Source: Chitinophagaceae bacterium | GTDB taxonomy: Bacteria; Bacteroidota; Bacteroidia; Chitinophagales; Chitinophagaceae | Reading direction: 5' to 3' | Length of the DNA: 64,000 nt | Assembly: GCA_028288585.1 (NCBI GenBank) | Contig: JAQBNL010000082.1 | Coordinates: forward strand, 1-64,000 | In this document: piece after piece, positions 16,290 to 25,697 of the stretch | How the letters are laid out: every line of letters begins with the position of its first letter | How positions within the stretch are numbered: the stretch's first letter is position 1 | The notes under the pieces: generated by a model | Told to the model about the DNA's origin: nothing | The model's input: the letters and a program-made list of their open reading frames with translations, nothing else | Database searches by the model: none | Program-made: the position numbers and the translations under genes

Positions 16290-19114
16290 TTAAATATATT
16301 TCGCTGTATAACTTTCTTTTACTTTTTTTAATCCTGCCGGAATACCTGCATACACAAGATTTCCACCGCCATCACCTGCCTCAGGCCCCAAGTCAATAAC
16401 CCAGTCAGCAGATTTGATAACATCGGTATTATGCTCTATCACTAAAATGGAATGTCCCTGTTCTATCAATGCATTAAAGGAAGTAAGCAGCTTTTTTATA
16501 TCATTAAAATGAAGGCCTGTTGTTGGTTCATCAAAAATAAAAAGTACGTGTCCCTGCCCTTTGCCTTTACCAAGGAAGGATGCAAGTTTTACTCTTTGTG
16601 CCTCTCCGCCGGAAAGTGTATCAGACGATTGGCCAAGTTTTATATAACCGAGGCCAACATCACTCAATGGCTTTATTTTTTTGCAACATCAGCGCCAAGC
16701 TTTGTATCATCCCCAAAAAAATCCATTGCCTCATCAACACTCATCTCAAGCACATCATAAATATTTTTTTCTTTGTAAGTAACTTCCAATACTTCTTCCT
16801 TAAATTTTTTACCGCCGCAAACTTCGCATACTAAATGTACGTCTGCAAGAAACTGCATCTCTACCACCTGCTCTCCTTCTCCTTTACATGCATCACACCT
16901 GCCGCCTTCCACGTTAAAAGAAAAATGCTTTGGCAAAAAACCTCTCATTTTACTTAGAGGTTGTTTGGAATACAAGTCTCTTATTTCATCATAGGCTTTT
17001 ATATAAGTAACAGGATTGCTTCGTGAAGATTTACCAATTGGGTTTTGATCTATCATTTCAATTTGCGTGATGTAATCAACATTGCCTTCAATAGCTCTAT
17101 GGAGGCCAACTTTATCAGCAAACTCGCCCTTTATCTTTTTTAATGCCGGAGCTAAAATTTGTTTTACAAGCGTTGTCTTTCCGCTACCGCTAACCCCGCT
17201 TACCACGCATAAAATATTTAAAGGAATAGTAACATTAATGTCCTGGAGATTATTTTGCCTTGCTCCCTGCACAGTTACAGAGCGGTTCCATTTTCTAATA
17301 ATTTTTGGTGGTTCTATCTTTAATTCTCCCTTTAAATATTTCCCTGTAAGGCTTTTTTTATTGGCGATGATCTCATCATAATTTCCTTCTGCAACAACCT
17401 CACCACCAAGGTGACTTGCCAGAGGGCCCATATCAATTATATGGTCAGCTTCTCTCATCATCATTTCATCATGCTCCACTACTACAACAGTGTTTCCAAG
17501 ATCTCTCAGCTCTTTTAAAACAATAATCAGTCTTTCTGTATCTCTGGAATGCAAACCAATGGAAGGCTCATCTAAAATATATAATGAGTTGGTAAGATTA
17601 CTTCCCAAACTTCTTGTAAGTTGTATACGCTGGCTTTCGCCGCCACTTAATGAATTTGCCAAACGGTTTAAAGTAAGATAGCCAAGACCCACATCCATCA
17701 ATGTTCTTATACGGTTGTTGATCTCGATCAATATTCTTTTGCCAACAGTTGTATCATATTCATTCAATTCAAGTTCAGCAAACCATTTTTGAAGATCCTT
17801 CACAGGCATTTCACACAGCTGGCCAATATTATGATGACCAACCTGTACATACAAAGCTTCTTTTCTCAACCTGTAACCATTACATTCAGGGCAAAGTGTT
17901 CTGCCACGATAGCGGCTTAATAAAACGCGGTATTGAACCTTGTATAAATTTTGTTCTACCTCTTTAAAAAAATCATTGATGCCTCCGAAGTGATCATTGC
18001 CCGTCCACAATAAATTATACTCTGCTGTTGTAAGATCAAGGATTGGTTTATGAACCGGAAAATCAAAACGCTTTGCACTTCTTATCAAAGCCTCTTTCCA
18101 TAAACCAAGTTTTTCTCCACGCCAAGGTGCAATTGCATTTTCATAAACACTTAATCTTTTATCAGGAATTACAAGATCGGGATCGATACCAAGCACAAGC
18201 GAAAACCCACCACAAGTTGGGCATGCACCATAAGGATTATTGAAAGAAAATAAATTAGGAACCGGCTCTTCAAATTTTAATCCATCCAATTCAAACTTAT
18301 TAGAGAAGTGCAAAACTTTATCACCATTAATTTCTAAAACAACTTCTCCTTCTCCTTCATAAAAAGCAGTATTCACTGAATCAGAAATTCTATGCACATC
18401 ATCTTCATCAAAATCTTTTACCACTAACCTGTCAATAAGAACATACGCTGTACGATGCTGGAAGTAAGATTTATAATCTTTTGTTTCCTGGATATCTTCT
18501 ATTCTTAAAATTTGTTTGTCAACATAAATTCTTGAAAACCCTTTTTGCATCAGGATGCTTAACTCTTCTTTTATATCTCTTTTATGATGTTGCTTAAAAA
18601 GAACCAGCAATAAAATTTTATCACCTGCTTTTAATTTATTGATCGCTTCTACAACATCTTTTACATCATCTTTTTTTACTTCTCTTCCGGATACAGGAGA
18701 AATGGTTTTACCAATTCTTGCAAATAATAATCGCAGGTAATCATAAATTTCTGTCATGCTGCCAACTGTAGAGCGTGGTGTACGGGTGGTAACTTTTTGT
18801 TCAATTGCAATGGCGGGACAAAGTCCTTTTATATAATCCACATCGGGTTTGTTCATCCTTGCCATGAACTGGCGGGCATACGAACTTAAACTTTCGGCAT
18901 ATCTTCTTTGCCCTTCTGCAAATAAGGTGTCAATAGTAAGTGATGATTTTCCTGAACCCGAAACTCCTGTAACTACGATCAATTTATCCCTGGGAATTTC
19001 AACCGTAACATTTTTAAGGTTATGCATACGGGCACCTTTAATAAGGATATTCTTTGCCCGATCATTTTTTTTAACTGTGGGAGTTTTTGGCTTAACTGTT
19101 CTAACTGTACTCAT
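16290..19114 (-). CDS. uvrA: UvrA excinuclease subunit, interrupted by an apparent -1 frameshift
   Basis: UvrA is the DNA-damage sensor of nucleotide excision repair. The first frame (ATG 19114 to TAA 16673) contains Walker [10 protein letters not shown], the CPTCGG and CPECNG zinc elements, signature [10 protein letters not shown], the second Walker [10 protein letters not shown] and the CDACKG...CEVCGG zinc module. The second signature, [10 protein letters not shown], and the last Walker B are in another frame, 16667-16290. The break is an A7 run (16676-16682): one more A, or a -1 slip, joins the frames into about 941 residues, the normal UvrA length. The 0-frame stop comes immediately after the run. 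The remaining sequence is intact and conserved, so this is a sequencing error, recoding/slippage, or a very recent mutation. TTG 19126 is a possible but less likely start. Confidence 0.9.
16676..16682 (-). other. A7 homopolymer / A_AAA_AAA slippery site in uvrA
   Basis: Read on the minus strand in the uvrA frame this is GCA AAA AAA TAA, a heptamer of the X_XXY_YYZ form used for -1 ribosomal frameshifting, followed at once by a stop. A possible hairpin follows: TTGGCC pairs with GGCCAA across 17 bases (16652-16657 and 16629-16634). Slipping back one base restores ATA AAG CCA, the correct UvrA continuation. Confidence 0.7.
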
Positions 19115-19289
19115 TGCGGACAGCAAAGGTACTGCTAATACTATTTTTTAGCACTTCAAATACAATAAGCCGGATTTAAATTTATTGTGCGCTAAAAAAG
19201 AATTTTAAAAAATAATTATCAAAAAATTTGTTATTATGAAAACTTTGTATAATTTCACTCTCCCAATATCTCAAGTAAAAGATGAAAAA

Positions 19290-19378
19290 CTATCTGCCTA
19301 TAGCTTATAGCTTCTACTCTTCCCACTTATTTATTGGAAAAAATTTAAACAATTATCCAATAATCCAAAATGTAGAAG
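19290..19378. repeat. Heptamer array and inverted repeat upstream of the sigma-factor gene
   Basis: 19290-19324 reads as five heptamers (CTATCTG, CCTATAG and relatives). CTTCTAC at 19311-19317 is the reverse complement of GTAGAAG at 19372-19378, and TTATTGGA is the complement of TCCAATAA between them. The region ends four bases before ATG 19383. It is weaker than the other arrays. The rest of the 268-bp uvrA/sigma gap is AT-rich, with nothing else I can identify. Confidence 0.55.
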
Positions 19379-19382
19379 TTTT

Positions 19383-19964
19383 ATGAAATCCCTTACGAAT
19401 CTTTCCGACCAGCAGCTTATTCATTTGTACATGGATGGTGACGCTGAATCCCTTTCAACACTTGTGGTTCGCTACAAGGACAAAATTTACACCTCGATTT
19501 ATTTACTGGTAAAAGACAAATATCTTGCCGAAGATATTTTCCAGGATGCTTTTATCAGGATCATTGACACTTTAAAAACAGGACGCTACACAGATGAAGG
19601 AAAATTTTTACCCTGGGCAATGAGGATCGCACACAACCTTTGTGTTGATCATTTTAGAAAAGTAAAACGCACACCAACCATTAAAACAAGTGATGACCGT
19701 GACATTTTTGAAGTAATTAATTTTTCTGAGCCAGGCGCTGACCACCGCATGATGCAGGGTCAAAGCCATGACAGGGTAAGAAAAATGCTAGAGTTACTTC
19801 CTGAAGATCAAAGAGAGGTTATCATTATGAGGCACTATGCTGATCTTAGCTTTAAAGAAATTGCAACTTTAACCAATTGCAGTATCAACACAGCTTTAGG
19901 CCGTATGCGTTACGGGCTTATCAATTTAAGAAAGATGATGGTTGAAAAGCAGATAGCTTTATAA
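19383..19964 (+). CDS. ECF-type RNA polymerase sigma factor
   Basis: This 193-residue sigma-70-family protein has region 2 around residues 22-95 (LAEDIFQDAFIRIIDTL and AHNLCVDHFRK) and region 4 around 130-185 (LPEDQREVIIMRHY, then SFKEIATLTNCSINTAL, the helix-turn-helix). There is no region 1 or 3, so it is ECF-type. No anti-sigma or FecR-like gene is adjacent, so its signal cannot be inferred from context. It is followed 30 bp later by a strong intrinsic terminator and is probably monocistronic. Confidence 0.92.
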   Translation: MKSLTNLSDQQLIHLYMDGDAESLSTLVVRYKDKIYTSIYLLVKDKYLAEDIFQDAFIRIIDTLKTGRYTDEGKFLPWAMRIAHNLCVDHFRKVKRTPTIKTSDDRDIFEVINFSEPGADHRMMQGQSHDRVRKMLELLPEDQREVIIMRHYADLSFKEIATLTNCSINTALGRMRYGLINLRKMMVEKQIAL

Positions 19965-19994
19965 ATAAATTTGTAACCCCCAATAGTTATTTAA

Positions 19995-20023
19995 AATCCT
20001 TCCATATTGGAAGGATTTTTTTT
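19995..20023 (+). terminator. Intrinsic terminator after the sigma-factor gene
   Basis: AATCCTTCCA and TGGAAGGATT pair perfectly (10 bp, 3-base loop), followed by a run of eight T. It lies 30 bp after the sigma-factor stop codon. Confidence 0.9.
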
Positions 20024-20035
20024 ATTGTGATCAGC

Positions 20036-20096
20036 TTATTCAGCTCCTATAAACATTGGTGGCGACGCTCCATTCAACGTCGGTTCTTTGGGAAGC
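20036..20096. repeat. Candidate dispersed repeat with CGACG/CGTCG hairpin
   Basis: This is a more GC-rich stretch than its surroundings, starting at TTATTCAGCTCC and ending near TTTGGGAAGC, with a 5-bp stem CGACG/CGTCG. From memory similar text recurs between genes in other Bacteroidota; I cannot check that here. There is no coding potential. Confidence 0.4.
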
Positions 20097-20109
20097 AAAA
20101 AAAATATCT

Positions 20110-20173
20110 ATGTTACTATTGTGTCTATGTGGTAAATATATTAACCGCATAGTCACATAGACATAATAGTAAT
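20110..20173. repeat. Long imperfect inverted repeat between convergent genes
   Basis: Arms at 20110-20131 and 20154-20173 pair over about 20 bp with two mismatches (core CTATGTG/CACATAG). The right arm is made of octamers (CATAGTCA, CATAGACA, TAATAGTA). It lies between the ends of the sigma-factor and dsbD genes and could form a transcript hairpin for either strand. Confidence 0.75.
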
Positions 20174-20184
20174 GAGGGCAAGTC

Positions 20185-21780
20185 CTATGGAAATCTCTTT
20201 TTATTCTCCCCCTTCACCTCCTTTAAAATATTTACGAAACGATCTACATCAGGTTCGTAACCCCCTGCATTTTTTATGATCTTACCTTCCTGGTCAGTAA
20301 AAATATACAATGGCTGTGCATTGGAGTTGGCAATAGTTGCTTCAAAGTCAAGGTTTTTAGCGCCTACATTTTTTATTTTAGAGCCATCAAATTTCGAAGT
20401 GTATTTTTCGTTTTCAGGCAGCTCTCTTTTTTCATCTACATATAAGGAGGCAACAATAAAATCTTTATGAAGACTATTACTAACCTCGGGTTTTGATAAA
20501 ACTTCTGCTTCCATCTTTCTGCAATTGGCACAACTGTGTCCCGTAAAGTCGATCATGATTGGACGATGCATTTGTTTTGCCGCGGCAACAGCCTCATCAA
20601 AATCAAAAAACACTTCAACCCCCGGGATCTCTGATGATAGAATATCAATGTATTTTTTCGGCTTTATAGTTAATTCTCCTGTATTATTATCCTGAACCGA
20701 ATCATTGCCTGAACTTTTATTACTGCGGATGAGTTTTTCAATATTAAAATCCTGTGTTTTATTTTCAGGCAGCCATCCGCTAATTCCATTCAAAGGAGCG
20801 CCCCATAAACCGGGTATCATATAAACGGTAAAGGCAAGTGCACCAATGGCAAAAAATATTCTTGTAACGGATAAATATGGAAGGCCATAATCATTCAGTG
20901 GTAAATGATCATCATGTTTAAATTTCAATTTTCCTAAAAGATAGAGTCCTAATAAGCCAAAAAGAATTATCCATAAAGAAAGATATACATCACGATCAAG
21001 AAGCCTCCAATGATAAGCCAGGTCAGCATTAGATAAAAACTTTAATGCCATTGCCAACTCTATAAAACCAAAAGAGACCTTTAATGTGTTTAGCCACCCG
21101 CCTGATTTAGCGATTTTATTTAATAAACCGGGGAAGAAAGCAAAGAATGCAAATGGTAATGCAATAGCAATAGAAAATCCAAGAAAGCCAATGATAGGTC
21201 CAAGCCTTTCTTTCTGCTGGCTTACATCAACCAATAAATTACCAATGAAAGGAGCAGTACACGAAAATGAAACAAGCACTAATGTAAGCGCCATAAAAAA
21301 TATTCCCGAAAAGCTATTAAGTCCGGCTTTGGAATCTACCTTGTTTGTCCATGATGAAGGCAATGTAATTTCAAAAGCGCCAAGAAAGGAAATCCCGAAA
21401 AATAAGAACAATAAGAAAACAAAAATATTAAAGACGGCGCTGCTTGAAATTTGATATAAAGTATTTTGTCCAAATGCAAGCGTAAGCAAAAAACCAAGTA
21501 TGGTAAATATGGCAACGATTGAAACTGAATAAAGCGTTGCATTCTTTATACCATGAGCTCTTGTATTACTCCTCTTTAAAAAAAAGGAAACCGTTACAGG
21601 GAACATGGCATACAAACAGGGCTGCAGTACAGAAATAAATCCCCACCGCAACCCGTCAAGAAAAGTACCCATTAAAGATTTTGGAGCAACTTTGAGCTGG
21701 CCTGTTGTATCTGTTTGTGCAAAAACAAACAATGCAGCAATACAAAATAAGGCAGTTAGAAAAATTTTTACTTTCTTCAT
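20185..21780 (-). CDS. dsbD: DsbD-like thiol:disulfide transporter (beta and gamma domains)
   Basis: This 531-residue inner-membrane protein has a signal sequence followed by the eight-helix DsbD beta domain with its redox Cys pair (SVLQPCLYAMFP and VSFSCTAPFIG). More membrane segments precede a C-terminal periplasmic thioredoxin-like gamma domain with active site SCANCRKME near residue 415. The N-terminal alpha domain of classical DsbD is missing; a separate gene just upstream (21846-22283) supplies it. It should pass electrons from cytoplasmic thioredoxin to periplasmic proteins. Identification is secure for the family. Confidence 0.9.
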   Translation of the reverse strand: MKKVKIFLTALFCIAALFVFAQTDTTGQLKVAPKSLMGTFLDGLRWGFISVLQPCLYAMFPVTVSFFLKRSNTRAHGIKNATLYSVSIVAIFTILGFLLTLAFGQNTLYQISSSAVFNIFVFLLFLFFGISFLGAFEITLPSSWTNKVDSKAGLNSFSGIFFMALTLVLVSFSCTAPFIGNLLVDVSQQKERLGPIIGFLGFSIAIALPFAFFAFFPGLLNKIAKSGGWLNTLKVSFGFIELAMALKFLSNADLAYHWRLLDRDVYLSLWIILFGLLGLYLLGKLKFKHDDHLPLNDYGLPYLSVTRIFFAIGALAFTVYMIPGLWGAPLNGISGWLPENKTQDFNIEKLIRSNKSSGNDSVQDNNTGELTIKPKKYIDILSSEIPGVEVFFDFDEAVAAAKQMHRPIMIDFTGHSCANCRKMEAEVLSKPEVSNSLHKDFIVASLYVDEKRELPENEKYTSKFDGSKIKNVGAKNLDFEATIANSNAQPLYIFTDQEGKIIKNAGGYEPDVDRFVNILKEVKGENKKRFP

Positions 21781-21794
21781 TATAACAGCAAGAT

Positions 21795-21825
21795 AAAAAA
21801 ATAGGATAACAATATGCTATCCTAT
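21795..21825 (-). terminator. AT-rich hairpin with T-run between the DsbD-alpha gene and dsbD
   Basis: On the minus strand ATAGGATA pairs with TATCCTAT (8 bp, 9-base loop), followed directly by a T-run. Its position between two functionally coupled genes suggests partial termination or a processing hairpin, setting different levels of the two proteins. Confidence 0.55.
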
Positions 21826-21845
21826 AATATTAGATATGTGATCCA

Positions 21846-22283
21846 TTACATTTTTATTTTGAACTCTACTTCTTTAGGTGGCAGGCATTGCCTGTCGTTA
21901 CAAACCATATAATTAACTGTTCCTGTAATTTTTTTGTTGCCCTGCTTTAATTTAACCAGCTGAACAAAGTCAACTGAGCTTTCAAAATATTTTTGATTAA
22001 CGCCAAATTCTTTTTCAAATTCGGTTTTCATCTTGCCTTTTTCCTTTACAGTGCCAACCACTTTACCTTCATTTATCTTTATTTCGGTGGCCTGTGCACC
22101 ACCATCAGGATTATTTACAGAGTAGATGTGCCATTTAGGATCTATCACTGCTTTTACATGAACCTCGTATAGATCAGCGCCTTTTTTTACAACTGAATAA
22201 TTAAACTGTACAGGGTTTAAAATCTGTGCATAGGAAGCAGTAATAGTAAATAGAGTAATTAAAGTAAAAGTTAGTTTCTTCAT
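21846..22283 (-). CDS. Stand-alone DsbD alpha-domain protein
   Basis: This 145-residue protein has a signal peptide (start MKKLTFTLITLF, cleavage after ASYA). The mature part resembles the immunoglobulin-like DsbD N-terminal (alpha) domain: WHIYSVN near residue 55 and the redox Cys pair VCNDRQCLPP near 128-135. E. coli DsbD-alpha has five residues between its cysteines; here there are four. The rest of DsbD follows 65 bp downstream, so these two genes together rebuild a full DsbD. It is probably periplasmic and the electron-output module. Confidence 0.82.
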   Translation of the reverse strand: MKKLTFTLITLFTITASYAQILNPVQFNYSVVKKGADLYEVHVKAVIDPKWHIYSVNNPDGGAQATEIKINEGKVVGTVKEKGKMKTEFEKEFGVNQKYFESSVDFVQLVKLKQGNKKITGTVNYMVCNDRQCLPPKEVEFKIKM

Positions 22284-22358
22284 ATTAAAACTTTACACAA
22301 ATTTACAAGGATCAAAGTAGATAAGAAGTGTATTGAAGAGAATAACCCGTTTTTAACT

Positions 22359-23021
22359 TTAGTTTATAGAAAACAGTTCTTTAAAGATCTTCCTGCCATC
22401 ATTATTACCTAACGCCATACTACAGGCTCTTTCAGGGTGAGGCATCATGCCAAAAACATTTCCTTCTTTATTACAAATACCGGCAATATTTTGAGTAGAA
22501 CCATTTGGGTTAAGATCAATATGTGTATTTCCTTTTTCATCGCAATAGCGATAAATTATTTGCTTTCCTGAACTTAAACCTTCCAATGTTTCAGCATCTG
22601 CATAATATCTTCCTTCTCCATGTGCTATCGGGATCTTTGCTACTTCCCCTTCTTCATTTCTGATAAAAACATTTTTACAAACAAACTGCATGTTGGCATT
22701 TCGTAAAAGAACACCGGGCAGTAACCCACTTTCGCATAATATCTGGAAGCCATTACAAATACCTAAAACTTTACCACCATTATTTGCAAACTCAATAACA
22801 CTTTGCATCATGGGACTAAATTTTGCAATTGCCCCGCAACGCAAATAATCTCCATAGCTAAACCCTCCGGGCAATACTATACAATCTTCTTTTGAAAATA
22901 TGGACAGATCACTATCCTTATGCCATAGTTCAATAACTTCCTGCTTCAGTTCATCGCGTAAAGCAGATATAACATCCCTGTCACAGTTTGAGCCGGGAAA
23001 AACAACAACACCAAATTTCAT
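22359..23021 (-). CDS. purQ: Phosphoribosylformylglycinamidine synthase glutaminase subunit PurQ
   Basis: This 220-residue class I glutamine amidotransferase starts [16 protein letters not shown]. It has the nucleophile motif VLGICNGFQ and the PHPERA His/Glu pair near the C-terminus. It supplies ammonia to PurL in purine synthesis. purL is not in the window. ATG 23021 is chosen over a TTG seven codons upstream because conserved sequence begins there. It lies 33 bp downstream of the membrane-protein gene at 23055. Confidence 0.94.
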   Translation of the reverse strand: MKFGVVVFPGSNCDRDVISALRDELKQEVIELWHKDSDLSIFSKEDCIVLPGGFSYGDYLRCGAIAKFSPMMQSVIEFANNGGKVLGICNGFQILCESGLLPGVLLRNANMQFVCKNVFIRNEEGEVAKIPIAHGEGRYYADAETLEGLSSGKQIIYRYCDEKGNTHIDLNPNGSTQNIAGICNKEGNVFGMMPHPERACSMALGNNDGRKIFKELFSIN

Positions 23022-23054
23022 TACTTTTATTTTACAGTACAAAGATAACTTCTC

Positions 23055-24035
23055 TTATTTTAAACCATAACTGATAACAAAAACAACAACTACCATTAAC
23101 CAGTGTAATGTTAATGGCAACCATCTTTTTACCGGATATAAAAATCCACAGCCCACATAAGCTGATAATGGAATGGCCGTTAATATCCAATACTCAAACG
23201 TATGTGTTGCATTTATAAATGGTACAAATACCGCGACCACCAGATACAACAGGAGAAGGCTCCAGCGTTTTCGAACCTGTACCAGTTGCTTTCTAAAATT
23301 AGCCTGTACAAAATAACCCCCAATTAAAAATGCAAGTACTATCAAACAAATACCCGCAAGCTCCCAATAGTTTTGATGAAACCTGGGATAACTAACTTCA
23401 AATTGTGGAAGTTTATAACCTTGTAACTTATCAGTTAAAAATAAGTAAGAGAATAAAAAATAGTATGGTGTTACAATTCCTAAAAATGAAACAACCCACT
23501 CTGCTAATCTGAATGGCCTTGACACTATTAAAGCAAATACTATTAATAAAACAAAGGCAAGTGACGGAAAATAAAAGAAGGTAGAAACCCCGATCATAAT
23601 CCCAATATTAAAAAGAGTACTCTTAGGATTTAGATTACTATATAAAGTGCTCATTCTTGCCCAAACCCATATCAATAATGTGTTTATTACCAATGGAGCA
23701 GTTAATACGTTCCACTCACTAAACATAGATGTGATAAGCAAATAACTCATTGCAGGCAGGTAATTAGACCGCTGCATCATTTTTTGATCATTGATTAATT
23801 TATTAAAAGTAATTGCCTGCGTAAACAATAAAAAATACGTTATAGCAGGATAAATTAAAGGAAACTGGGCGCCGCTACCCTCCAATTTGGCAAGTATTTG
23901 TCTGAAAAAAAATCCATCTGTTTTTTGTACAACAGGGATATGAGGATGGAGGAACCAGGCAAGCTTTAAAAGCAATCCATAAATAAATAATAAAAATGTA
24001 TTAAAGGGATTGTTGGCTTTGAATATGCCTACCAC
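23055..24035 (-). CDS. Multi-pass membrane protein, DUF6427-like
   Basis: This 326-residue protein has about ten hydrophobic segments and no obvious catalytic motif. Its start (VGIFKANNPFNTFLLFIYGL) and layout resemble the Bacteroidota DUF6427 group, to which I assign it from memory. The start is GTG 24035, as there is no suitable ATG nearby. Its leader is the nonamer inverted repeat 24040-24131. It may be co-transcribed with purQ. Function is unknown. Confidence 0.7.
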   Translation of the reverse strand: MVGIFKANNPFNTFLLFIYGLLLKLAWFLHPHIPVVQKTDGFFFRQILAKLEGSGAQFPLIYPAITYFLLFTQAITFNKLINDQKMMQRSNYLPAMSYLLITSMFSEWNVLTAPLVINTLLIWVWARMSTLYSNLNPKSTLFNIGIMIGVSTFFYFPSLAFVLLIVFALIVSRPFRLAEWVVSFLGIVTPYYFLFSYLFLTDKLQGYKLPQFEVSYPRFHQNYWELAGICLIVLAFLIGGYFVQANFRKQLVQVRKRWSLLLLYLVVAVFVPFINATHTFEYWILTAIPLSAYVGCGFLYPVKRWLPLTLHWLMVVVVFVISYGLK

Positions 24036-24039
24036 AGTA

Positions 24040-24131
24040 GAGGTTTAAAGAGTTTAAAAGTTCAAGAGGTTCAAGAGGTTTATGAAGAATTTCTAAAACC
24101 TTTGCAACTTCTTAAACTCATGGAACGTTTT
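24040..24131. repeat. Inverted repeat of nonamer arrays
   Basis: 24040-24084 is five consecutive 9-mers (AGGTTCAAG, AGGTTTATG and relatives). 24096-24131 is four 9-mers of the complementary sort (AAACCTTTG, AAACTCATG). It fills the whole gap between two minus-strand genes and reuses the word family of 6139-6220. Confidence 0.82.
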
Positions 24132-25636
24132 TAGTAATCAATTTTTGCAAAGCAAATATAGTTTCTGTACACACATGGTACAATGATTTGTTTTGCACTT
24201 ACCTGTTTTGCAAACCTGGGCATAAACTGGTATCCCTTATCCAGGCTTTTAAGTGTTGGATTTCTTGTTAATTTACCATCAGGTTCAATGCTTTGATCAG
24301 CAATAAGCTGGTTTCTTCTTTCCAGTTCATTAAATAAAAAGTGAAGCTCGCCCCCTGCATTCATTATCTGGTAAGAAAGAAAATTATCATCACCATCATC
24401 ATACTGCTCTTTATGTATAACATTAGCCCATACCAGTTTTCCTTCTTTATCTACATTCATAACTGCAATGTTGTTATAGTAATACCTGTTTAAAGAGTTT
24501 ACATTTCTTGGCCGATAATAATACCAATAGGATGAGCGGGAATTCAGGTAATAATCGTAAGAAGACATATAAGGATAACCATATAAATAATCCATACGAT
24601 TCCATTGATTGGACCGTGATTGCGAGGTAAAATCTTCAGCAGATAAAATAAATCCCCCATCTTTTTTTAATATAATATTGCGGATAAAAAAATCGTTAAA
24701 AGCAAACCTCGTTGCGCCATCTGTTTTTGCTTCTCTTTTCATTGTATCGTTGAACTCTACCATATTCTGCACCAGTAATTTATTTGCCTGCCTGTCCCAG
24801 ATAGCAGTATACAATCCATCAATATTGCCACGCTTTTGATTATAATAAAACGAATTTATGAGATACCGTTTATTAATATTATCCACTTTTAATGTCACCT
24901 CATCAAGATAGCTTTTACTAACGGGGAGTTCATTTTCATCAAATTGATCTGACAAAGGTGATTTTGTAACTAAAAATAATTTTGAAACCAAATCCCTGTT
25001 TCCATCTTTTATGCTTTTTGCAAAAATAAAAGTACCCTCATTGTCTACATAAAAATCACTTAATGCATTTCGGCGGTCGTCATAAAGCATTTGCATTCTT
25101 GATTTATGCTGTAACTGTAATTGGGAATTAAAAAGAATTGTTGTGAAATTAAATTTTTCATACTTTTTTTGAATTTTATAGATCATTATTTTTTGCTTAT
25201 CCTCACTGTTAACCATATTATAGATCTTATTATCTGCAAAAATGCTAATGTGTGTTGTATCAAGTTCTACAGGCTCTCCCATCTTTTTAGCATTCCCATC
25301 AATTTTAACAGCCATGCAATGCAAAATATTTCTCTTTTGATACTGGTAAATTATATAAGCAAAATCAGGATAGGCAATAAAATCTGCATTCAGGGTTTTA
25401 TCAGGCATAAAATCCAGATCAATCTTTTCTTTTAAACCCATATCATTATCATATACGTTTATTGCATAATGATTCCGGAGATTTTTATACACCAAAAAAT
25501 TACCACTTACTTTACCGATAATCTCAAAATCGAGTGTTCTTGCATCATCACTTTCTGGTTGGGAATAAGTGATGCGCTGGCAAACACTCAACAGCGGAAG
25601 TATCATCAGTAAAAACAATAACCTTCTAAATTTCAT
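24131..25636 (-). CDS. Secreted protein of unknown function with Tyr-rich segment
   Basis: This 501-residue protein has an N-terminal signal peptide (MKFRRLLFLLMILPLLSVCQ; the Cys could also be a lipobox). I do not recognise a family. The body looks like repeated beta-strand segments of the 'value / message' sort (NILHCMAVKIDGN, GTFIFAKSI, KDGGFILSAEDF), suggesting a beta-propeller or similar. A striking Tyr/Arg/Ser/Asn-rich stretch lies at about residues 345-390 (DYYLNSRSSYWYYYRPR). It is likely periplasmic or outer-membrane associated. It precedes the DUF6427-like gene on the same strand. Confidence 0.7.
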   Translation of the reverse strand: MKFRRLLFLLMILPLLSVCQRITYSQPESDDARTLDFEIIGKVSGNFLVYKNLRNHYAINVYDNDMGLKEKIDLDFMPDKTLNADFIAYPDFAYIIYQYQKRNILHCMAVKIDGNAKKMGEPVELDTTHISIFADNKIYNMVNSEDKQKIMIYKIQKKYEKFNFTTILFNSQLQLQHKSRMQMLYDDRRNALSDFYVDNEGTFIFAKSIKDGNRDLVSKLFLVTKSPLSDQFDENELPVSKSYLDEVTLKVDNINKRYLINSFYYNQKRGNIDGLYTAIWDRQANKLLVQNMVEFNDTMKREAKTDGATRFAFNDFFIRNIILKKDGGFILSAEDFTSQSRSNQWNRMDYLYGYPYMSSYDYYLNSRSSYWYYYRPRNVNSLNRYYYNNIAVMNVDKEGKLVWANVIHKEQYDDGDDNFLSYQIMNAGGELHFLFNELERRNQLIADQSIEPDGKLTRNPTLKSLDKGYQFMPRFAKQVSAKQIIVPCVYRNYICFAKIDY

Positions 25637-25697
25637 ACGGTATTTTTGACGTTAAATTTACTAAATACATTTAACAGCACTAAATTACTAAACTATT

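Noticed and set aside
16290-16667. Separate small ABC-ATPase gene
   Set aside because: It is the UvrA C-terminus (second signature and Walker B) joined to the main frame by a one-base shift in an A7 run.
19383-19964. Search for an anti-sigma partner next to the ECF sigma gene
   Set aside because: The neighbours are uvrA and dsbD; no FecR-like or zinc-finger anti-sigma gene is present.
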